Source of the DNA: JANLTP01 sp031363055
GTDB lineage: Bacteria; Pseudomonadota; Gammaproteobacteria; Burkholderiales; Burkholderiaceae_E
Length of the DNA: 64,000 nt
Assembly (NCBI GenBank): GCA_031363055.1
Contig: JANLTP010000219.1
Span: 1-64,000 of the forward strand
Reading direction: 5' to 3'
This document shows, piece by piece, positions 8,366 to 18,090 of the stretch. A model generated the notes under the pieces. That model had not been told where the DNA came from and did not search any database. It worked only from the letters and a program-made list of their open reading frames with translations. A program made the translations under genes and the position numbers. The first letter of the stretch is position 1, and each line of letters begins with the position of its first letter.

Positions 8366-9979
8366 GTGGCAAGTGAAAATGACCCATTGACGTTTGCGCG
8401 TGGGCGCGTCGAGGCCCTTCGTGTGTCACTCGGCGCCGGCGAAGACCGACCGGTACGCTTGGTCGAAACCCATATTTCCTGGGTGCTGATGACCAGTACG
8501 ATAGCGTACAAGTTGAAGAAGCCTGTGCGGCTGCCCTTCCTCGACTTCACGACGCTGGCTGCGCGTCGCCGTTACTGCGAAGATGAATTGCGGCTTAACC
8601 AGCGCCTCGCACCGTCGCTATACATTGACGTAGTGAACGTGTGCGACACCCCGCAAGGCCCTCGGTTCGATAAGTCGGGACCGGTTCTCGATGTTGCTGT
8701 GCGCATGCATCGTTTCCCGGATGGTGCGCTGTGGAGTGAAATGCTCACCGACGGTAAGTTGGCTGCTAGTCACATCCACGCAATGGCGCACCGTCTCGCC
8801 GAGTTCCATCGCCACGCTGCCGTGGCAAAGCCCGGTAGCGAGTCCGGATCGACCGCGAGCCATGCGCGCGTTACACAGAGCCTCATCGATGCAATCGACA
8901 CGCTCGAGGCAAGGCGAGCCATGCCAACAACGCCACTCGCCGATATCGATTGGCCTGCGCTGCGCGTCTGGCTGGGCGTGCAACGGCAGATGTTGACGCC
9001 GATATGGGCGGCCCGATTGCGCGACGGCAGGGTGCGCGAATGCCACGGGGACCTGCATCTTTCCAACGTGTTGCAACTATCCGGTGAAGCCACTGCCTTT
9101 GACTGCATAGAGTTCGACGATGCCTTGCGTTGGATCGACGTGCTCGACGACATTGCCTTTCTGGCTATGGACCTTCTGGCGCACGGTCAACATGCCCTGG
9201 CATTCCGTTTCATCAACGCCTACCTGGCGGCGAGTGGTGACTACGATGGGCTACCGACGCTGCGCTTTTTCATGGTCTGCCGTGCGCTGGTGCGTGCACA
9301 AGTTACGAGCCTTCGCGACCAACCTTACGTGCAATCAGGCGTGCAATCCGCGATGCATTGCGACACTTCGAAGTACCTGAAGATCGCATCGGCCTTGTCA
9401 GTCAGTGCCGATCCGCGCCTGGCACTCATGCACGGCCTGCCGGGTTCGGGCAAGAGCTTCATTTCGCAACGCCTGATCGAGGAAGTCAATGCGATCGCTG
9501 TGCGATCCGATGTCGAGCGCAAGCGCTTGTTTGGGCTCGATGCCCTGCAGTCGTCGCGTGCCATCGTGCCCGGCAACATCTACACCGAGGTCGACACCGC
9601 ACGCACTTATGCGCGTTTGCTTGAGGTTGCGCGAAGCGCGCTCGAAGCCGGCTGGCCGGTAGTAGTCGATGCAGCGTTTTTGAAACGGGCTGAACGCGCG
9701 CGGTTCGCCGGATTGGCCGCTTCGCTGTCGGTACCGTTTTGCATCTTTGACTGCCAGGCTGAATTACCGCTGCTGCGCCGTCGTATCGAACAGCGCAATC
9801 AAAACGGCGGCGTTACTGATCCGTCGGAGGCCGATCTGGCGGTGCTTGAACTGGCGTCTCGTACCGCGGAGTCGCTCGAGGAAACAGAGCGCGCGTTAGC
9901 GATCGTCGTTGATTCCACACAACCCGAGCAAGATCCGACCTTGGCGAGCTTTTGGCTCAAAGCCAGCGTAAAAACATGA
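8366..9979 (+). CDS. fused phosphotransferase-like (APH) and P-loop kinase protein
   Basis: 537 residues in two halves. The N-terminal ~330 residues are an aminoglycoside-phosphotransferase-like kinase fold, with the catalytic loop CHGDLHLSN and metal-binding segment FDCIEFDD. The C-terminal part (from ~350) is a P-loop NTPase with Walker A GLPGSGKS, resembling gluconate/zeta-type small-molecule kinases. The substrate is unknown and resistance activity should not be assumed. The start is GTG at 8366, with a weak AGGA upstream. It sits 4 bp before the acyl-CoA synthetase gene, so the two are almost certainly cotranscribed. Confidence 0.85.
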   Translation: MASENDPLTFARGRVEALRVSLGAGEDRPVRLVETHISWVLMTSTIAYKLKKPVRLPFLDFTTLAARRRYCEDELRLNQRLAPSLYIDVVNVCDTPQGPRFDKSGPVLDVAVRMHRFPDGALWSEMLTDGKLAASHIHAMAHRLAEFHRHAAVAKPGSESGSTASHARVTQSLIDAIDTLEARRAMPTTPLADIDWPALRVWLGVQRQMLTPIWAARLRDGRVRECHGDLHLSNVLQLSGEATAFDCIEFDDALRWIDVLDDIAFLAMDLLAHGQHALAFRFINAYLAASGDYDGLPTLRFFMVCRALVRAQVTSLRDQPYVQSGVQSAMHCDTSKYLKIASALSVSADPRLALMHGLPGSGKSFISQRLIEEVNAIAVRSDVERKRLFGLDALQSSRAIVPGNIYTEVDTARTYARLLEVARSALEAGWPVVVDAAFLKRAERARFAGLAASLSVPFCIFDCQAELPLLRRRIEQRNQNGGVTDPSEADLAVLELASRTAESLEETERALAIVVDSTQPEQDPTLASFWLKASVKT

Positions 9980-9983
9980 ACCC

Positions 9984-12656
9984 ATGAGCATTCGCCATCT
10001 TGATCGGCTACTCGAGCCGAAGTCGATCGTTGTCGTTGGTGCTTCGGATCGCAGTGGCAGCGTCGGTGCGACGGTGTGGCACAACCTGAGGGACGGCCGC
10101 TTCAAGGGGCCGATCTATGCCGTGAATCCCAAGCACACGGCGCTCGGCGACGTGGCCGTGTACGCACATCCCGCCGACTTGCCCCAGACGCCTGATCTTG
10201 CGCTGCTGTGCACGCCGCCCGACACGGTGCCGGGGCTGATCGAAGCATTGGGCCGTCGCGGCACGCGCGCGGCCATCGTGATGACGGCTGGCTTGAGCAC
10301 AGCGCAGAAGCAGGCGATGCGTGACGCCGCTCGCCCCTACCTGCTGCGCGTGCTCGGCCCCAACTGTCTGGGGCTGCTGACCCCGCACCTCAATTTGAAT
10401 GCGAGCTTCGCACATACGGACGCCCTGGTCGGCGAGGTGGCATTCCTGTCGCAGTCGGGCGCGCTCGTCACTGCGGTGCTCGACTGGGCCAAATCGCGCC
10501 ACATCGGCTTCTCGCACATGGTCTCGCTCGGCGAACGGGCTGACGTCGACTTCGGTGACCTGCTCGACTACCTGGCTAGCGATGCACGCACCCGCTCGAT
10601 CCTGCTCTACATCGAATCCATCGAGCAGCCGCGCAAGTTCATGTCGGCGGCGCGGGCCGCCGCCCGCAACAAGCCGGTCATCGTCGTGAAGGCCGGCCGC
10701 GCCGGCAACGGCGTGCAGGCAGCCGCCTCGCATACCGGCGCGCTGGCGGGTTCCGATATCGTGTTCGATGCTGCCATCCGCCGCGCCGGCATGCTGCGTG
10801 TCGACACGCTGCAAGACCTGTTCATGGCGGCCGAGACGCTGGCGCGCTTCGGCCACAACCACGACGAGGCGTTGACCGTGATGACCAACGGCGGCGGCGC
10901 TGGCGTGATGGCGGCTGATGCTGCGGCGCTGGCGGGTGTGCCCTTGCGCGAATTGAGCGAAGGCGTGCGCGCCAGACTCGATTCGGTACTGCCGACTACC
11001 TGGTCGCATGGCAACCCGATCGACATCATTGGTGATGCACCGGTACTTCGATATACCGAGACCTTGCAGGCACTACTCGCCGAGCGCGACAGCGGAGCGA
11101 TTCTGTTCATGCATGCGCCGACTGCGATTGTGCGCAGCGAAGACATCGCGCGTGCCTGCGCACCGATCGCACGTGCTGCGCCAGACCGGGTCATGGCGTG
11201 CTGGCTGGGCGAGGGCGCGGTGGCAGACGCGCGGCATATTTTCGAAGATGCCGGCGTGGCCGACTACGCGACGCCGGAGGAGGCGGTGCGCGCATTTGCG
11301 ATGCTCGGCACCTATCGCCGCAATCAGGCATTGCTGCTGGAGGTTCCGACCGCAACTGAAAGCGGCTCGCCTGACCTCGTCGCGGCACGCATTCCGATCG
11401 ACACGGCGTTGGCCGATGGGCGGGAAATGCTCGATGAGCTCGAAGCCAAGGCGGTACTGAAGGCCTATGGCATCCCGATCGTGCCGACCGTCGCAGCGGG
11501 TCCGACCGCCGTGGCCGCGATCGCAGCGGCGGACGGACTCGATTATCCCGTGGCGTTGAAGATTCTGTCGCCCGACATCAGCCACAAGTCCGATGTCGGT
11601 GGTGTGCACCTGAATCTGCGCGACGCGGTTGAGTTGGTCCAGGCCGCCGACGAGATGTTGGCGCGGGTTCGTAAATTGCTGCCACAGGCGCGCATCACCG
11701 GGTTCACCGTGCAGTCGATGGCAAAACGCCCGATGGCGCAGGAATTGATCGTCGGTGCGAGTATCGATCCGTTGTTCGGTCCCGTGCTGTTGTTCGGCGA
11801 GGGCGGCACGGCGGTCGAAGTACTGGCCGATCGAGCGATCGCGCTGCCGCCGCTGAATCGCGTGTTGGCGCGCGAACTGGTGTCGCGCACGCGTGTGGCC
11901 AAGCTGTTGGCTGGTTATCGCGACCACCCGCCGGTCAAGCTCGACGCCGTCTACGATGTGCTGATTGCGCTGTCGCAGATGCTGGCCGACATCCCCGAAC
12001 TGATCGAACTCGACATCAACCCGCTGTGGGCCGACCATGAAGGTGTGGTCGCATTGGACGCTCGCGTGCGCGTGAGCCGAGAGGCACTGGGCGGTGCGGC
12101 CCATTTTGCGATCACGCCCTATCCGGCCGAGCTGGTCGAGAGCGTGGTCTGGAATGGCGAGATTGTTCAGCTTCGGCCAATCCGGCCGGAGGACGGGTCG
12201 CAACATAAAGCCTTCGTCGAGCGGCTGCAGCCGGAGGACCTTCGCTTGCGCTTCTTCAATGCGCGTAAGGAGTTGCCGCCCACCGAACTCGCCCGCCTGA
12301 CACAGATCGACTACGCCCGCGAGATGGCATTCATTGTCGTGCGAACGCCGCCCGGTGGCGAGTCGCAGACCTTGGGCGTGGTTCGTGCGGTCATCGACCC
12401 GGACAACGTCGACGCGGAGTTCGCGATCATGGTACGCTCGGACCTGAAGGGTCACGGGATCGGCCATGTGCTGATGCGAAAAATGATCGACTACCTCGCA
12501 CGCTGTGGCACAAAGCGCATGGTCGGGCTGGTTCTGCGCGAGAACCAGGCAATGCGCGAATTCGTGCGTTTGCACGGCTTCGTTCCGGACGCAGCCGCCT
12601 CGGATGCGGACGCGCTGACTTTCGCGTTGATTCTCGACGGACATCTTGTGCGCTGA
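9984..12656 (+). CDS. ADP-forming acyl-CoA synthetase / GNAT acetyltransferase fusion
   Basis: 890 residues with the domain order of protein lysine acetyltransferase PatZ/YfiQ. It has a CoA-binding Rossmann domain (SIVVVGASDRSGSVG), a succinyl-CoA-ligase-like domain with SHTGALAGS, an ATP-grasp portion beginning AKAVLKAYGIP, and from about residue 715 a GNAT domain (AEFAIMVRSDLKGHGIGHVL holds the acetyl-CoA binding loop). Likely acetylates metabolic enzymes in response to acetyl-CoA; whether the synthetase half is catalytic is uncertain. Together with the preceding kinase-like gene and later stress genes it suggests post-translational control of metabolism. Confidence 0.9.
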   Translation: MSIRHLDRLLEPKSIVVVGASDRSGSVGATVWHNLRDGRFKGPIYAVNPKHTALGDVAVYAHPADLPQTPDLALLCTPPDTVPGLIEALGRRGTRAAIVMTAGLSTAQKQAMRDAARPYLLRVLGPNCLGLLTPHLNLNASFAHTDALVGEVAFLSQSGALVTAVLDWAKSRHIGFSHMVSLGERADVDFGDLLDYLASDARTRSILLYIESIEQPRKFMSAARAAARNKPVIVVKAGRAGNGVQAAASHTGALAGSDIVFDAAIRRAGMLRVDTLQDLFMAAETLARFGHNHDEALTVMTNGGGAGVMAADAAALAGVPLRELSEGVRARLDSVLPTTWSHGNPIDIIGDAPVLRYTETLQALLAERDSGAILFMHAPTAIVRSEDIARACAPIARAAPDRVMACWLGEGAVADARHIFEDAGVADYATPEEAVRAFAMLGTYRRNQALLLEVPTATESGSPDLVAARIPIDTALADGREMLDELEAKAVLKAYGIPIVPTVAAGPTAVAAIAAADGLDYPVALKILSPDISHKSDVGGVHLNLRDAVELVQAADEMLARVRKLLPQARITGFTVQSMAKRPMAQELIVGASIDPLFGPVLLFGEGGTAVEVLADRAIALPPLNRVLARELVSRTRVAKLLAGYRDHPPVKLDAVYDVLIALSQMLADIPELIELDINPLWADHEGVVALDARVRVSREALGGAAHFAITPYPAELVESVVWNGEIVQLRPIRPEDGSQHKAFVERLQPEDLRLRFFNARKELPPTELARLTQIDYAREMAFIVVRTPPGGESQTLGVVRAVIDPDNVDAEFAIMVRSDLKGHGIGHVLMRKMIDYLARCGTKRMVGLVLRENQAMREFVRLHGFVPDAAASDADALTFALILDGHLVR

Positions 12657-12707
12657 TGAATCCTTTGCCAATGCGGCTGACACGGCGGCCACCAGCGAGC
12701 TGATCTA

Positions 12708-13448
12708 GTGCCGCTGCCCTTCGAAGACTACGCGCTGATCGGTGACAGCCACACCGGTGCGCTGGTGGGTCGCGACGGCTCGATCGACTGGCTGTGTCTG
12801 CCGCGCTTCGACTCTGGCGCTTGCTTCGCGGCGCTGCTGGGCAGCCCAGCGCACGGACGCTGGATGATCGCACCGCGCGATGCCATGAGCCGGACGCGGC
12901 GACGCTACCGGGAAGGCACTCTCATTCTCGAGACCGACTTCGAGAACGAGTTCGATGCGAAACGCAACTGCTTCGTACAGCACTACGGCAGCACCGAGCT
13001 CGATGCCAGCCTGCTGCTGATCCCGCTGGTGGGATTCCTGCCGCCGGACGATCCGCGCGTGCGCGCCACGATCGAAGCGGTCGAACGCGAACTGGTGGTC
13101 GGCGGCTTCGTGCTGCGTTACCTGACGGCCGCCGGTATCGACCGCCTGCCGCCGGGCGAGGGGGTGTTCCTGCCCTGCAGTTTCTGGTTTGCCGACTGCC
13201 TGGCCGTGACTGGCCGGCACGCCGAGGCCGAGGCGCTGTTCGAGCGCCTACTGGCGCTGCGCAACGACGTCGGCCTGCTGTCCGAGGAATACGACCCGCG
13301 CAGCGGGCACATGCAGGGAAATTTCCCGCAGGCGCTGAGCCACATGGCGCTGGTCAACACCGCGCGGCTGTTATCGCTGACACCGGGGCAACTCGAGGAA
13401 TCCGGCAGGAAGGGCGACCGCACGGCGGCTGCGAAAACTACGCCATGA
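12708..13448 (+). pseudogene. GH15 glucoamylase/trehalase-like gene with large in-frame internal deletion
   Basis: 246 codons where the family has about 600. Residues 1-79 are the normal N-terminus (FEDYALIGDSHTGALVGRDG, then YREGTLILETDF). At about nt 12945 it jumps in frame to the family C-terminus (FDAKRNCFVQHYGS, ASLLLIPLVGFLPPDDPR, LLSEEYDPRSGHMQGNFPQA). Roughly 340 residues are missing, including most of the (alpha/alpha)6 barrel and at least one catalytic carboxylate. The frame is open, so a short protein could be made, but hydrolytic activity is not expected. GTG start 51 bp after the synthetase gene. Confidence 0.8.
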
Positions 13449-13481
13449 ACTCGCCTCCTTCCGCAAGCGCCGATGCACCGA

Positions 13482-14694
13482 TCAACGCCCGCGCGTCTCG
13501 AAGAGAACCTCCAGGTATTGTTCCGCCGGCCCGGCCAGCAGCGCTGCCGGACGTCCTTTCAGGTTCATGTCGAACAAGGCAAGCGAGTAGGCGTTGATGA
13601 TGCGGTGCGCTCTGTGTTTATCAATCGGACCTGCGATGCCGAGCAGATCAGCCATCGCAAACCAATTCGGCACGTCGGTAAAGTTACTGTGAAACATCCC
13701 TGGGATCTGCACGAAGTAGCCAGGTCCGGAGAACCCCTCGAAGACCGCGCGCATGGTGTTCTGATGGGCTGCGATTTCTGCTTCCGGCCAGCCGCCGGCA
13801 CGCTTCGGCTGCGACGATGCCACCCAGCGAAACGCCGAAGATGCCGACACGCTGCACGTCCAGCTTTCCGGTCAGGATGCGGTTCGGGTCATCGCGGTTC
13901 AGGGCATCGAGCCGATCCAGAGTGAACATCACATCCTTCGCGAGATACGGGATGATGCTGTTGTCCTTCAACGTCCTGCCATTTGGAAGCAGCGTGCCGT
14001 TGTGCTAAGGGTTCGGCCCGGCCGGCAGATAACTCGGGCCCACCGTGTCGTGGAATTGCGCCAGGCTCAGGCCGGCAATCTGATTGCCATCCGGGAACAC
14101 AACGAGCGCCGCAGCACCGGGCTGGTCAACGGCGACGACGATGTATCCGTGCGAGACCAGTTCTTCGACCTGGAACGTATTCATCTGTCGAAAGCCGGTG
14201 GCCCCCTCAAGGAAGATCAGCACTGGAAAGCTGGGCTGATCGTCTGCAACAGGGGCTGACGAAATGGCGTCGGTGGTGATGGTTTTGAAGTGTCCGAACA
14301 TGAATTCCGGCTTGTGGTGGATACGCGAAAACGCCGCAGTCACGGCGTCGGCATCCGGCAGGTAGTCGACACGCGAGCCTGACGGACGGCCCTTGGCCGG
14401 GTACCAGATTTGCACCATCAGCGCACGGCGCTCGTTCGGATCGGCTGTGTAGACCTCCGAACGGGTTGCATCGACCCAGGGGTAAGTCAAAGTGCCGATC
14501 GCATACGGTCCGGTCGGCTGCGCGAAGCGGTATATGGGGATCATCAGCGGTAGAGCGACGCTGATCGCCAGCGCCAATGCACCGAGACCGATGGCTGCGG
14601 CGCCGCGAAACCGCTGAGTCCGTTTTGGTTCAGTGGGCCTGCCAGCCGGCGTCAAATTTTGCAGCAACCAGAGCGTTCTTGTATCGAGACCCAA
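13482..14694 (-). pseudogene. PAF-acetylhydrolase/dienelactone-hydrolase-like gene, broken
   Basis: The 5' part (14694-14005) encodes an N-terminal membrane segment and the start of an alpha/beta hydrolase (YPWVDATRSEVYTADPNERR, VLIFLEGATGF). An in-frame TAG at 14005-14007 interrupts it; the same frame then continues with the nucleophile elbow FGVSLGGIVAAEAC. Near 13800 a frame change or deletion occurs, and the C-terminal part (FVQIPGMFHSNFTDVP, a likely catalytic His) is in another frame to 13482. Stop plus frameshift make it a pseudogene unless the amber codon is read through. Confidence 0.8.
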
Positions 14695-14703
14695 AGGTAT
14701 CGC

Positions 14704-15255
14704 TCACTGCGCATGTTGTTTCACCCACGCCACATAGCGGTCCATCCAGGCCTGCAGAAACTTGCTGCTGCCGTCATTGAGATTGCCGCCGGCATCGAAC
14801 AGTCCTTCCTTCCCGTGGATGAACGCTTCGGGTTGGCCGAGGGTCGGTACGTCGAGGTAGGCGAGAACATTGCGCAGGTGTTGCTGCGCCATGGCGGTTC
14901 CGATGGCGCCGACCGAACAACCCATGACTCCGGCTGGCTTGCCTGCCCAGGCACTCTGTCCATAGGGACGTGATGCGTGGTCGATAGCATTCTTCAGTAC
15001 ACCAGGAATGGAACGGTTGTACTCTGCGGTCACGAACAGCAAACCTTGAGCGACCGAAATCTCGGACTTCAGACGTTTGACGGGCGCCGATTGGGTGGCG
15101 TCATCGTCCTGATTGTAGAGTGGCAGATCGCCGATCTCGAGTTGCTTGAACGTGAAGTCACCCGGTGCTAGTTTTGCGATGGCACTGGCCAACTTTCGGT
15201 TCACGGAATCGCGACGCAGACTGCCGACGATTACGGCAATTTGATGTTGGCTCAT
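14704..15255 (-). CDS. NADPH-dependent FMN reductase (chromate/azoreductase family)
   Basis: 183-residue flavodoxin-fold enzyme. IAVIVGSLRRDSVNRKLA is the FMN phosphate-binding loop, and TAEYNRSIPGVLKNAIDHASRP is the second flavin-binding signature of ChrR/YieF-like NAD(P)H:quinone reductases. It probably reduces quinones, flavins or metal oxyanions and limits oxidative stress. I chose ATG 15255 because AGGAG lies 6 nt upstream; 18 extra codons upstream read like noise. It ends 9 bp before the broken hydrolase gene. Confidence 0.9.
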   Translation of the reverse strand: MSQHQIAVIVGSLRRDSVNRKLASAIAKLAPGDFTFKQLEIGDLPLYNQDDDATQSAPVKRLKSEISVAQGLLFVTAEYNRSIPGVLKNAIDHASRPYGQSAWAGKPAGVMGCSVGAIGTAMAQQHLRNVLAYLDVPTLGQPEAFIHGKEGLFDAGGNLNDGSSKFLQAWMDRYVAWVKQHAQ

Positions 15256-15357
15256 GGGTTGCTCCTGGGGAAGTAGTGACCGATCAGTAGTAACCTGACG
15301 ATACGGCATTCACGATCCGCGGTCGGTGCGACAGCGCACAGATGGCGCGGCGCTACG

Positions 15358-15699
15358 CTATCGAGTAGTCAACTCAGCGATTCGTCTGCGGCGCTTCATG
15401 CGGGGCGTGACGCGGAGTTCAATTTCAACCTTTTGATCGAGCTTCTCAAGGATCGTCATCAGACGATCAATCGTAAATCGCTCAAGCTTTACGCGGCGGA
15501 TACGAGAAAATTCGGTTGCAGCAACCCCTGTGGCTGCCTCTGCAGCAACCAAGGAAAGCTTTTGCTTGTCCAGAACGCCGATGATTTCGGATGCCAGTAG
15601 CGCGCGCAGATGTTCGCGTTCAGCGTTTGGTCTCCCAAGGTCAGCAAATACGTTGCCGGTACCGTTCACCAGTTCGAATTCGTCGTTACGTTTGCTCAT
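15358..15699 (-). CDS. helix-turn-helix antitoxin (HigA/COG5606-like)
   Basis: 113 residues with an XRE-type helix-turn-helix in LSLVAAEAATGVAATEFSRI and RFTIDRLMTILEKL, the pattern of antitoxins paired with Gp49/HigB-type toxins. It should bind its own promoter and neutralise the toxin. Its partner directly upstream (stop at 15701, 1 bp before this ATG) is internally deleted, so this antitoxin is now an orphan. It may persist as an anti-addiction gene or simply decay more slowly. Confidence 0.75.
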   Translation of the reverse strand: MSKRNDEFELVNGTGNVFADLGRPNAEREHLRALLASEIIGVLDKQKLSLVAAEAATGVAATEFSRIRRVKLERFTIDRLMTILEKLDQKVEIELRVTPRMKRRRRIAELTTR

Positions 15700-15700
15700 G

Positions 15701-15884
15701 TCAGCGAATCCTCGAGGCGTTTGATCCGATCCCTGATCAGATCGATCTCAGATGGTGAGAACGCCAGCCGCTTCCGCTTGCACCGCATCAGGGAACTTCT
15801 CAAAATCTTTCTTGGCGGAATTACCCAACTGACGCCACGCTTGGTCGGTCTCATAAGAAATCCTCATCTCCAAGATATTGAGCA
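15701..15884 (-). pseudogene. HigB/Gp49-like toxin remnant
   Basis: One frame (from ATG 15884 or 15867) encodes QLGNSAKKDFEKFPDAVQ, the usual N-terminus of Gp49/HigB toxins, and stops at about 15753. A second frame encodes the usual C-terminus PSEIDLIRDRIKRLEDSL with TGA at 15701-15703. The middle ~60 residues, which hold the RNase core, are absent. So the gene lost its centre and its frame while both ends remain beside the intact antitoxin. Confidence 0.65.
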
Positions 15885-16048
15885 TCCTTTTCCCATTAAG
15901 ACTTCCAGTAAGGCTTACCAAGACGCCAAGGCATGTTGCCCGAACGCACTACATAGTGCCTTTAGCCCGGCGCGGAGGATGACGAATTTGTCACGAATTG
16001 TCAAGGTCACCAGCGTCTCACTTTCCGGTGGGCCAGGTAGGGCGGGGA

Positions 16049-16729
16049 TTAGAGCAGCCCGCGAATGTCAATATCGAGCACGTCTTTGATGCATTCGACG
16101 CTGAGATCGGCGGTCGGGTAGGCAGCCACGACGGTCGCATCGAGTGCATAGTGGCCCTGGCGCGGGAAAACGGTCGTCAAGCGATCGCGCATCACCTGTT
16201 TCATGGCGGCGAGAATGCGCAGTTTGTCGTCGACCATCACGTAGTGCCGCGCCGGATAGTGGCGCTGCACCGATTCGAGCATCAGCTCCTTGTGGATGTA
16301 GATAAGTACTCGGCCCGAAACAGCATCCCACAAACCCGAACGCAGAACCTTGCGCGGCTGAAAGACTGCGTCGCCGTCTGAAAGAATTACCGTGCGACCG
16401 AAGGCGCTCAGGTGCTCGATGACGTCGAGCGCACGCGAGTAGAGGCGATCTGCGAACGGGTAGTCGATGAGGTAGGTCGATATCTGCATTACGCGCGGAT
16501 CGTCGCCGTCACCAAGCTCGGAATCGAGCCGGTAACGCTGCAGCGCGCCGAGGTAGTCGGCATAACCGAGCTCGCCGCGCAAGCGCTCGAAGATCGCCCA
16601 GTAGCGTTCCGCGATGGCCGCGCCGAATTCATGCTCGAGATGGTCGCGCAGGTCAGTGATGACCTGGTCGTTGTCGAGCAGCGTGTTGTCGACATCGAGC
16701 AGGAACACAAGATCTTGCGGCGCGCTCAC
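16049..16729 (-). CDS. HAD-superfamily hydrolase
   Basis: 226 residues. Motif I is LLDVDNTLLDN (nucleophile Asp in DxDxT), motif II VILSDGD, and motif III/IV in YVMVDDKLRIL. These are Mg-dependent phosphatases of small phosphorylated metabolites. The start at GTG 16729 is chosen because motif I then falls near the N-terminus as usual; the ribosome site is weak and an upstream start is possible. It is divergent from the tal-DUF2090-tkt operon, so a sugar phosphate substrate is attractive but unproven. Confidence 0.8.
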   Translation of the reverse strand: MSAPQDLVFLLDVDNTLLDNDQVITDLRDHLEHEFGAAIAERYWAIFERLRGELGYADYLGALQRYRLDSELGDGDDPRVMQISTYLIDYPFADRLYSRALDVIEHLSAFGRTVILSDGDAVFQPRKVLRSGLWDAVSGRVLIYIHKELMLESVQRHYPARHYVMVDDKLRILAAMKQVMRDRLTTVFPRQGHYALDATVVAAYPTADLSVECIKDVLDIDIRGLL

Positions 16730-16995
16730 GACGCAGCCCGAGCGGTGCCGTTCATGACGAGACCTGACAACTCGTTGTAAAGGAGACGCTCCATCAACTT
16801 TGCCTGCTATTGACCATACCGGCCAGTCTGGCCCCGTCAAGTTGCGCGCACTGTTCGTTGGCGCACATAAGCAGAGAATCCTTGCAATTCTTCGGAGAAT
16901 CAGATCTTTATAGTCCAAGCGCCTGTCCGATACGCAATTTCGCTATGTGCTCCAGCGCACAGACAGGCTCTGTGATGCACGCCTATCGTGAATAA

Positions 16996-18090
16996 ATGAA
17001 CCCCAATACCCGCAAGCTCCACGTCTTGGGGCAGAGACTCTGGCTCGATAACATCACGCGCGAACTGCTGCAGAGTGGCCGGCTGGCGCGCTACATTACC
17101 GAGCTGTCGGTGACCGGGTTGACCTCGAATCCGACCATCTTCAAGCATGCGATCGGCGCCGGCGCCGACTACGATGACGCGATCCGAACCTTGGTCGCCG
17201 CCGGACATTCCGGCGAGAACCTGTTCTTCGAGCTCGCGCTGCAAGACCTGACCCGCGCCGCCGACCTGTTCCGACCGATCTTCGATGCCAGCGCCGGCGC
17301 CGATGGTTGGGTCTCGCTGGAGGTCTCACCTCTGCTCGCGAACGATACGGCCGGCACGATCAAGGCTGCTGCGAGTCTGCATGCGCGTGCCGCGCGCCCG
17401 AATCTGTTCATCAAGATCCCCGGCACGCCCGAGGGCATTCCGGCGATTGAACAATCCATCTTCGCCGGTATTCCGATCAACGTCACCTTGCTGTTCTCGC
17501 GCGAACACTATCTTGCCGCTGCCGAAGCGTATCTGCGTGGCATTGAGCGCCGTCTTGTCGCGGGACTCGATCCGAAGATCGAGTGCGTCGCTTCGCTGTT
17601 TGTCAGCCGCTGGGACGTCGCGGTGCAGGCAGAAACCGCACCGCCGTTTCATAGCCGTCTCGGCATAGCGATCGCGATGCGGGCTTACCAGGCTTATCGA
17701 GACCTGCTGGCATCGCATCGCTGGGGCCTGCTGGCGGCGGCCGGGGCGCGCCCGCAGCGCCTGCTCTGGGCCAGTACCGGCACCAAGGATTCGAAAGCAC
17801 CCGACACACTGTACATCACAGCATTGGCGGCTGCGAACACCATCAATACCAGTCCCGAGAAGACGCTGCTCGCCTTTGCTGATCACGGCAGCGTCGGTGT
17901 GACTTTGCCAGCCGCTGGCGGCCATGCCGAAGCAGAGCTTGAGGCGTTCAAGGCCGAAGGCGTCGACATCGAAGCACTGGCAGAGCGACTGCAACGCGAA
18001 GGCGTCGAGGCATTTGCCGAATCCTGGCGTGCCTTGCTGTCACGGATCAGCGAGAAAAGTTCGCCACAGAAAGTAGCGCGGCCCTCATGA
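16996..18090 (+). CDS. tal: transaldolase
   Basis: 364-residue pentose phosphate pathway enzyme moving a dihydroxyacetone unit between sugar phosphates. Signatures are SVTGLTSNPTIF near the N-terminus and the Schiff-base lysine in RPNLFIKIPGTPEG (Lys140), with LLWASTGTKDSKAPD later. Length fits the long TalA/Tal type found beside transketolase in many Proteobacteria and Actinobacteria. It begins a rightward operon and overlaps the DUF2090 gene by ATGA at 18087. Confidence 0.95.
   Translation: MNPNTRKLHVLGQRLWLDNITRELLQSGRLARYITELSVTGLTSNPTIFKHAIGAGADYDDAIRTLVAAGHSGENLFFELALQDLTRAADLFRPIFDASAGADGWVSLEVSPLLANDTAGTIKAAASLHARAARPNLFIKIPGTPEGIPAIEQSIFAGIPINVTLLFSREHYLAAAEAYLRGIERRLVAGLDPKIECVASLFVSRWDVAVQAETAPPFHSRLGIAIAMRAYQAYRDLLASHRWGLLAAAGARPQRLLWASTGTKDSKAPDTLYITALAAANTINTSPEKTLLAFADHGSVGVTLPAAGGHAEAELEAFKAEGVDIEALAERLQREGVEAFAESWRALLSRISEKSSPQKVARPS

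Noticed and set aside
11073..12692. 539-codon open frame antisense to the acyl-CoA synthetase gene
   Set aside because: His/Arg/Gln-rich composition typical of reverse-frame reading of GC-rich coding DNA; no domain or ribosome site.
13997..14010. In-frame TAG in the hydrolase as a possible recoded amber codon
   Set aside because: A second frame lesion near 13800 and several nearby pseudogenes make simple decay the better explanation.
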